This document shows, in pieces, positions 58,838-64,000 of a stretch of DNA of 64,000 nucleotides; position 1 is the stretch's first letter, and each line of letters begins with the position of its first letter. This DNA is from Methylibium petroleiphilum PM1 (GTDB taxonomy: Bacteria; Pseudomonadota; Gammaproteobacteria; Burkholderiales; Burkholderiaceae_C). The stretch covers positions 310,001-374,000 of the forward strand of contig NC_008826.1 of assembly GCF_000015725.1 (NCBI RefSeq). The letters are read 5' to 3'. The notes below the pieces were generated by a model. The model was not told the origin of the DNA. It was given only the letters and a program-made list of their open reading frames with translations, and did not search any database. The position numbers were made by a program, and so were the translations under genes.

Positions 58838-58839
58838 GC

Positions 58840-59556
58840 GTGACTCAGCGCAGAAGCAGCGGGTTCGTTCTCGGCCTTCTTGTCGCAGCACTTGCTGTGG
58901 CATCGATCGCGGCCTTGGCGCTCACGGCGAAGCGGTTCGAAGACCAGACGCAGCGCGCCTGGATGAAGAATACCGCCGACCTGCTGGCATCCCAGGCATC
59001 TACGATCGAGCGAGCAATTCTCCGGTGCGGCGAGGCATATCCCTCCGGCCTCAACAACGATCCCGCCGCGCCTGCTTCCACCAAGATGTTCCCAGCCAGT
59101 AGCGGGACGCTTGCCGGTGTACGGTGCCCAGGCGCTGCCGAGCAGGCTGCGCAGATTTTTTCCGGCCGAGATGGTGCATTCGTCTATCAGCTGCCGGGCG
59201 TCGACTTTGGCCCTTGGACTTTCTCGAACACGTCAGCTGGACTCATTGCCTCGATCGAGGCGAAATCACAGCGAGCGATAGACGCAACCCGCGCGGCTGC
59301 GCGGCAGTCTGAAGCAGACCTCCGTTTCGACGGCCATATGGCCCAAGTTGTGATTACCCCGGCGGCGGCGCCCGGTACCGGTTCAGGCGACGGTACCTCG
59401 GGCGCGCCACCAGCCACACAGCCACCCCCGGCCTCTGGTGGCGCTATCGAGTGTGGCTCGAAGCCGAAGCAGACCAAGCCGCCAATGGATCACGGCAAGT
59501 ACGCCGAGCTTGTGCACCAATGGAATGAGTGCAAGAAAGCCAGCAAGGATCGATGA
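58840..59556 (+). CDS. pseudopilin-like protein (paralogue A)
   Basis: 238 residues from a GTG with GGGGAG eight bases upstream. Leader VTQRRSSG, then FVLGLLVAALAVASIAALAL, a pilin-like helix without Glu5. The head region ILRCGEAYPSGLNNDPAA and FSGRDGAFVYQLPGVDFGPWTFSNTSAG matches the next protein. It has a Pro/Gly-rich C-terminus with Cys (IECGSKPKQ). It may be a minor pilin that caps or starts the pilus. Confidence 0.7.
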   Translation: MTQRRSSGFVLGLLVAALAVASIAALALTAKRFEDQTQRAWMKNTADLLASQASTIERAILRCGEAYPSGLNNDPAAPASTKMFPASSGTLAGVRCPGAAEQAAQIFSGRDGAFVYQLPGVDFGPWTFSNTSAGLIASIEAKSQRAIDATRAAARQSEADLRFDGHMAQVVITPAAAPGTGSGDGTSGAPPATQPPPASGGAIECGSKPKQTKPPMDHGKYAELVHQWNECKKASKDR

Positions 59557-60107
59557 AGCACTTCAAACCGATTCGACGCGGAGTCCGGCTCGACAGCCAG
59601 GACGGCTTCGTGGCCGCCTATCTCCTCTTCGCGATCGCCCTGTTTTCGTTGGTAGCGTGGGCTGCGTCGCAAATGATCGACGCCAACTCGCAGCTGCGCT
59701 GGATCAGCACGACGGCCGACTCGATCTACGAGCAGGCGCAGCTGACGCGCAAAGTCGTGATCGATTGCGGCACAACCTACCCCGCCGGCGTGAACGGCGA
59801 TGCGCAGTCGCTCTCGTACTACAAGAAGTACCCGGGCGGCAACGCGAGCCTCAGCTCGATCCAGTGCCCCGGCGCGCCGGCGGGCCAGCAGAGTCTGCTG
59901 TCCGGCCGCGACGGCGTGTTTCTCGGCAAGCTCTCTCCCGACTTCACGGCCTGGTCCTACTCGAACAATTCCGCGGGCATCACGATCTCGCTGCGCGCCA
60001 CTTCGTCACGCGGCGTCGAAGCACTTGCGAGGGTCTCCAGGCGGATCGGCTCTACCGAATCCATTCTCTCCGGTGATCAGCTGACATTCATCGTGGCCGC
60101 GCCATAG
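59553..60107 (+). CDS. pseudopilin-like protein (paralogue B)
   Basis: 184 residues, ATGA overlap. Leader PIRRGVRLDSQDG then FVAAYLLFAIALFSLVAW. Head: VIDCGTTYPAGVNGDAQ and LSGRDGVFLGKLSPDFTAWSYSNNSAGI, clearly paralogous with the preceding protein. R64 pilus clusters end with a minor pilin tip adhesin (pilV); these two may fill that role. Followed by a terminator. Confidence 0.72.
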   Translation: MKHFKPIRRGVRLDSQDGFVAAYLLFAIALFSLVAWAASQMIDANSQLRWISTTADSIYEQAQLTRKVVIDCGTTYPAGVNGDAQSLSYYKKYPGGNASLSSIQCPGAPAGQQSLLSGRDGVFLGKLSPDFTAWSYSNNSAGITISLRATSSRGVEALARVSRRIGSTESILSGDQLTFIVAAP

Positions 60108-60127
60108 CGCCCTCGACCATGCGGCAG

Positions 60128-60165
60128 GAGGCCCGCTGGTGGGAAGTCCCCAGCGGGCTTTATCC
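60128..60165 (+). terminator. terminator after the pilus operon
   Basis: CCCGCTGG/CCAGCGGG hairpin then CTTTATCC. Confidence 0.75.
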
Positions 60166-60196
60166 TTGGTGCCCCAAAGTTGAGCACGGGAAAAAG

Positions 60197-60541
60197 ATGG
60201 CCACCAAGACGTACTCAAAACTGATGAGGCAGATTGCCAAGCTGCAGCAGGAAGCGGAGGCAATCCGGCAGCGCGAGATTCAGGGTGTTGTCGCCCGAAT
60301 TCGCGAGGCAATAGAGCACTACCAATTGACCGCCTCCGATCTCGGCTTTGGAGGCCCCAAACGCGGGCGTGGCGCTGCTCGCAGCAAGGTGCCCGTCAAA
60401 GGTAAGGCCAAGCCCGCGGTTGGACGCGTTCGATTCCGTGACGCCAACGGCAACTCCTGGACCGGCCACGGCCGGCGTCCCAAGTGGTTCGTCGACGCGA
60501 TCGCTGCCGGTGCGACGCCCGAATCACTCTCGGTGAAGTAA
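60197..60541 (+). CDS. H-NS family nucleoid protein
   Basis: 114 residues. N-terminal coiled coil (LMRQIAKLQQEAEAIRQREIQGVV), basic linker, and the H-NS DNA-binding end RFRDANGNSWTGHGRRPKWFVDAI. Typical of beta-proteobacterial H-NS-like proteins. Such plasmid H-NS proteins silence AT-rich genes and reduce the fitness cost of the plasmid. It is the first gene after the pilus terminator. Confidence 0.9.
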   Translation: MATKTYSKLMRQIAKLQQEAEAIRQREIQGVVARIREAIEHYQLTASDLGFGGPKRGRGAARSKVPVKGKAKPAVGRVRFRDANGNSWTGHGRRPKWFVDAIAAGATPESLSVK

Positions 60542-60629
60542 CTCCAACCTGGCTCTGCCATGGCGTAGCCATAGCGCACGTATGGCGACGCCAGGCACCC
60601 CTGGAATGGCCGGTGTTCGCTTCCGAACC

Positions 60630-60657
60630 TGTAACAAGCGCCCCTTCTCACGTTACA
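60630..60657. promoter_or_regulatory. inverted repeat TGTAAC-N16-GTTACA
   Basis: A 6-base inverted repeat in the gap between the H-NS gene and the truncated membrane gene. Possible regulator site, no other support. Confidence 0.25.
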
Positions 60658-60703
60658 AACTACGGCCGACAATGCCTGCGTTTTCGTTCCCGCAGAGGAG
60701 CGC

Positions 60704-61180
60704 ATGAATGCATTTGTCCACCTGATAGGCCTTGATCCTCTGGACGAGGCGGCCACCGACCCCTCTACGCTTGACGAAGCCGTGCGCGACCGGATGTTCC
60801 GGTTCGGCGCTTTCTCGCTCTCCGTCGTCGTTCTGATCTACGTCGCGATCCACATCATCGACGCCCGCTGGCGCGCACTCGGTGCCGATGCGCTCCTCCT
60901 GACCGCGATCTTCCTTTGTGCGGTGTACGACAGGCTCACGCGAAACCACTTCATCGCGCTGAACGCCATGAACCTGAGCCTGTTCGTGATCGTGTGCTAC
61001 CAGGGCTACCTTCAGGGCCTGTTGAACACGTCGGCGTTTTGGTGGCTCTCGGTGCTTCCGTTCATTGCGATCGTCTCGGGCGCGCGCGTGCTGGCCGCGG
61101 TCCAACTGACCGCGTTCGTCGCGCTGGCTGGGGTCCCCTTGTTTTCGGTGCCAAAAGTGACGGTACGCCTCTGCCCGTAG
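60704..61180 (+). pseudogene. membrane sensor-type protein truncated by the IS1071-like element
   Basis: About 142 native residues, then 16 residues encoded by the element end. Five hydrophobic segments are seen (for example FGAFSLSVVVLIYVAIHI, ALNAMNLSLFVIVCYQGYL, FWWLSVLPFIAIVSGARVL). The frame stops at 61180, inside the element. It looks like the N-terminal membrane domain of a sensor kinase or cyclase. The C-terminal output part is missing or lies outside the window. Confidence 0.65.
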
Positions 61181-64000
61181 AGCCAGCATTGGCGCGGGGT
61201 TCGCTTTCAGACCGCGCGCAAGTGCTTGTCAGGCAATGAGTTCCTGTTGGTCCTCCGATCGGCCGCTGAAGGCCTGTTTGTGGGGTCGATCTCAGCCAGC
61301 AGCACCTGTTTTCACTGCAGTTTGTGACGGCAGGATCTGGCCCGCGTAGCGCTCCAGCGGGAAGCGGAAGACTCCCCGCAGGTTGATGCCTTCAAGGCGC
61401 GTGGGCGCAATGCGCCCGGTCAGCTCGGCCGGCACGATCTGCCGCCTATTGGCCCACCGGTCCAGCACTACCTGCATCTGCGCCGTGTTCCATGCCATCA
61501 CGATGTTGGCCAGCAGGCTCAGCGCATCGGCCACCGCTTGCATTTCGTCGGCTCTCCGTGCCTGCGCTGGCCCCACACGGCCGGTGTAGATCGCCCGCTT
61601 CAGCGCATTGACCGCCTCGCCGCGGTTGAGGACCCGTCGCAGCTCGCGGCGGAACGCCTCGTTGACGAAGTAGTCGGCCAGGAACGCCGTGCGCAGCAGC
61701 TTGCCCAACTGGACGCCGGCGTCGTAGATCGGGTCGCCTCGGGCGGCCGAGCCGAACCTGGCCAACGCCGTGACCGCGCTGGCGTGGCCCGTGATCACCG
61801 AGGCTGCCAGATGCACCAGACTGTCCCAGTGGGTCTCTATCAGGGCCGTATCGATGGTGGCCTCGCACACGGCAGCGATCTCCTCGGGCACCTTCATGCC
61901 GCGCGGCACGAACAGGTGCCGCTGATTGAGCTCCCTGAGCCTGGGACACAGATCGAAGCCCAGCAGCCGAGCCAGGCCCATGGCGAAGTCGGTGTAGCCG
62001 TGCGTGTCCACAGCCAGTTGCGTGGTCTCGACCTTCTCCTGCCGCACCACGCCCTCGATGGCCGCGCCAGCCTGACGCTCGTTGAGCACGATGGGCTGGG
62101 CATGGAAGATCCCCCAGCGGTCCTTGACGTGGCTGTAGATGCCGATCGAGGCCGTCTGCCGCCTGGGGTCCTGCCGTGCCTGCCAGACCCGGCGGCTGGT
62201 CTCCAGGCTCATCATGTCTGACGAAGCCAGATCCGCTCGGCCCCAGGTGGCGGCGATCGGTTGGCGTTGCATGTGCTCCAGCACCGCCTGGCAGGCCAGC
62301 GCCAGGCGCCGCTCGTCACCGGCCCAGCGCATAGCCTGGCGAATACTGGTGGCCGACAGCTGCGGGATCATCCGTGCGCACTCGGCCGCAGTCAGGCTGG
62401 TGCCGTGGGCCAGGATGCCGGCGTAGACCATCAGCAGTTCCTGGCCAGATCGCGGCTCGCGTGCGAGCATGATCCAGCTGAAGCGCACCTGGGCGTCCAC
62501 CGCCAGGATGACCTCGGGCAGTTGCACTTCGCCGATGCGCTGATCGAGCCGGCTGCGCAGCCTGCTGACTTCGGGGTCCTCATCGTCGGCCGCCAGCGGA
62601 GCCAAGTGCAGTTCGTCGTCGACACGCAGCGCGCCGGTGCGTACCGCCGTGGCCACGGCGTCGACGCCGGCGCGCACGCGCTCCAGCAGCGGCGCGAGGT
62701 AGTTCGCTGCCTTGGCCGGCATCTGTAGCCTGGCGTAGTGGCGCCGGGCCTCAACCTCCCAGCGCTCGTCCGGGATGAACAGCCGCTCGCGGCCTCGGAA
62801 GCTCAGCGAGTGTTCGATCCAGATCGAGCCATTGCGCAATCCCCGGCGCAGCGCGAACAGGGTGGCCACTTCCAGTGCCCGGAACGCCCGCTCCCGGTCG
62901 GTGTCAGCGATGTCCTGGCGCCACGCTGCCCCCAGCCGTGCAGCGGTGACATCGACAGGCAAGGTCTTGTCGCCGGCTGCGTACTGCGCGCGCAGGATGT
63001 CCAGCGCCTGCAGCGCCGGGTGCTCACCCGTGGCCGTCCACGACAGGCTCCCAGCGGCCACCAGCAGCGAGCGCACCGGGGCGATGGCGGCGATCAACTG
63101 CCGACGGATGCCCGAGGCCCGGCTCGGTGTTCTCTGCGCGCGCCGGGCTGCGACCAGTTCGAGCAGGCGCGTGCGCAGTTCGGCCGTGCCGGCTTCGTCC
63201 CGGGCCAGCTCGGCCAACTCCTGCAGCAGCAACTGGTACTGCCGCGACCAGTCGATGGGGGCAACCGCATCGTCGGCACATTGGCGCCAGAGATCGGCGA
63301 CGCGGCGCTGGAACATGAGGATGAACTGGTCGGTGGCCGTCAGCAAGCAGTAGCGCAGGAAGCAGGCCGTCTCGACGGTCCGGGCGGGCTCCTTGACGCG
63401 GGCGTTGACCGACGGCGCTCGCGAGGCCATGCGTCGCGCGTAGCGGCGCACCAGCACGTTGTTGATCTCGGCCAGCGCGCGGTCGACGCCGAGCTCCTTC
63501 AGGCAAGTGATTCGCTCCAGAACCTCTGCTATCTGCCGCGTGGAATGCTTGGCCGGCGCGCTCCACAACCAGGACTGGCAGGGTTGTCCATCAGGACGCG
63601 GGGCATCCAGCACCGCGCTCCAGCGCTTGAGGGTCGAGACGGGAACCGACTGCCGAACCGCCTCGGCCGTCGTGCGCTCGAGCTCGCTCAGGGCGGCCGC
63701 CACCAGGCCGCGGATGTCGCGCTCGCGCAAGACCAGCAACCTGTGGCTGTACAGCCATTGCCGGGCGTGGACGATCAGACGTTCTCGGTCGGCGCACTGC
63801 GCGACTTCATCGCGCAGCACACGCACGAGCGCACGACGCTGGTGCTCAGTCATCCAGCCAAATCCCAGGGACTCGCAGGCCAGCTGTTGGTGATCGAACA
63901 GGGTGCGGCCCCGTGCATACAGCGCCCGCACGGACGCCAGATCGGGAGTCTCGATGCCGAGTTCGCGGCCCAGGTGGGCCAGCAGGACGCTCGGCACGAC
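61130..64000 (-). mobile_element. IS1071-like Tn3-family element, one end in the window
   Basis: The end begins GGGGTCCCCTTGTTTTCGG at 61130 and the transposase is inside. Tn3-family ends start with GGGG. The transposase resembles IS1071 TnpA. IS1071 has inverted repeats of about 110 bases, so about 61130-61239 may be that repeat. The other end is outside the window, so target duplication cannot be checked. Confidence 0.75.
61292..64000 (-). CDS. tnpA: IS1071-like Tn3-family transposase, cut by the window edge
   Basis: About 902 residues visible, with the N-terminus (roughly 70 residues) outside. Recognisable Tn3 transposase blocks: APAKHSTRQIAEVLERITCLK, VDDELHLAPLAADDEDPEV, LASSDMMSLETSRRVWQ, AVDTHGYTDFAMGLARLLGFDLCPRL and MAWNTAQMQVVLDRW. 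DDE residues lie in these blocks. By eye it is close to IS1071 TnpA from beta-proteobacteria. This family flanks many catabolic gene clusters. Confidence 0.9.
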   Translation of the reverse strand, partial: VVPSVLLAHLGRELGIETPDLASVRALYARGRTLFDHQQLACESLGFGWMTEHQRRALVRVLRDEVAQCADRERLIVHARQWLYSHRLLVLRERDIRGLVAAALSELERTTAEAVRQSVPVSTLKRWSAVLDAPRPDGQPCQSWLWSAPAKHSTRQIAEVLERITCLKELGVDRALAEINNVLVRRYARRMASRAPSVNARVKEPARTVETACFLRYCLLTATDQFILMFQRRVADLWRQCADDAVAPIDWSRQYQLLLQELAELARDEAGTAELRTRLLELVAARRAQRTPSRASGIRRQLIAAIAPVRSLLVAAGSLSWTATGEHPALQALDILRAQYAAGDKTLPVDVTAARLGAAWRQDIADTDRERAFRALEVATLFALRRGLRNGSIWIEHSLSFRGRERLFIPDERWEVEARRHYARLQMPAKAANYLAPLLERVRAGVDAVATAVRTGALRVDDELHLAPLAADDEDPEVSRLRSRLDQRIGEVQLPEVILAVDAQVRFSWIMLAREPRSGQELLMVYAGILAHGTSLTAAECARMIPQLSATSIRQAMRWAGDERRLALACQAVLEHMQRQPIAATWGRADLASSDMMSLETSRRVWQARQDPRRQTASIGIYSHVKDRWGIFHAQPIVLNERQAGAAIEGVVRQEKVETTQLAVDTHGYTDFAMGLARLLGFDLCPRLRELNQRHLFVPRGMKVPEEIAAVCEATIDTALIETHWDSLVHLAASVITGHASAVTALARFGSAARGDPIYDAGVQLGKLLRTAFLADYFVNEAFRRELRRVLNRGEAVNALKRAIYTGRVGPAQARRADEMQAVADALSLLANIVMAWNTAQMQVVLDRWANRRQIVPAELTGRIAPTRLEGINLRGVFRFPLERYAGQILPSQTAVKTGAAG

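Noticed and set aside
61281-61300. GGGGTCGATCTCAG as an alternative end of the Tn3-family element
   Set aside because: It would leave only eight bases to the transposase stop. The GGGGTCCCCTTGTTTTCGG at 61130 fits better and explains the truncated gene.
1-64000. CRISPR arrays, tRNA or rRNA genes
   Set aside because: No regularly spaced repeats, cloverleaf or rRNA segments were found by reading; I cannot run covariance models.

Overview
The window is GC-rich DNA with strong G/C preference at third codon positions. It reads as backbone of a large conjugative plasmid, or an integrated conjugative element, from a beta-proteobacterium, most likely Burkholderiales. The host guess rests on codon style, an H-NS histone-family protein of the short beta-proteobacterial type, and an IS1071-like Tn3-family element at the right edge. 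No replication, partition, rRNA, tRNA or CRISPR locus is visible, and no chromosomal housekeeping gene apart from a class II ribonucleotide reductase.

Left to right. 1-4500: the 3' end of an unknown gene, a candidate small RNA, two or three unknown genes, the coupling protein TraD and a Rad52/Sak-like annealing protein, mostly on the minus strand. 4674-19608: an F-type type IV secretion operon on the plus strand (OmpA-like, TraL, TraE, TraK, TraB, FlgO-like lipoprotein, TraV, pilin TraA, TraC ATPase, TrbI, S26 peptidase, TraF, TraH, TraG). 19730-22921: a minus-strand operon (SLT transglycosylase, small membrane protein, GspE/PilB-like ATPase, Dsb-like thiol protein, small protein). 22979-27509: a Sel1 protein, then TraN encoded as two separate secreted cysteine-rich proteins plus a small secreted partner. 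TraW, TraU and TrbC are not seen here.

27718-41695: a plus-strand accessory block in which most genes are single units, each ending in its own hairpin-T terminator. A short conserved element (CGCGTTGCGCATCTCC-like) lies in most of the gaps. It holds class II ribonucleotide reductase, a RecG-like helicase, an HTH protein, and a MoxR-like AAA+ / CobT-like VWA / DUF3150-like set with small unknown proteins. 41791-49252: a divergent XRE-like regulator, then an SSB-like protein, a zinc protein, topoisomerase III and a membrane-anchored HD protein that is probably a MOBH-type relaxase.

49283-60107: a recombinase-fold protein lacking most catalytic residues, then a type IV pilus cluster resembling the R64 thin pilus: two pilins, secretin, PilP-like, ATPase, inner-membrane platform, two assembly proteins and two paralogous pseudopilins. 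No prepilin peptidase is seen. 60197-64000: H-NS, then a membrane-protein gene cut by the IS1071-like element, which runs off the window.

The picture is an element with two envelope-spanning pilus machines, an F-type mating channel and a type IV pilus, plus DNA processing genes. Several units share a promoter-overlapping motif (TACGTGTTATGTAT-like), which suggests one element-encoded regulator. All functional names are from family resemblance read by eye; no searches were run.
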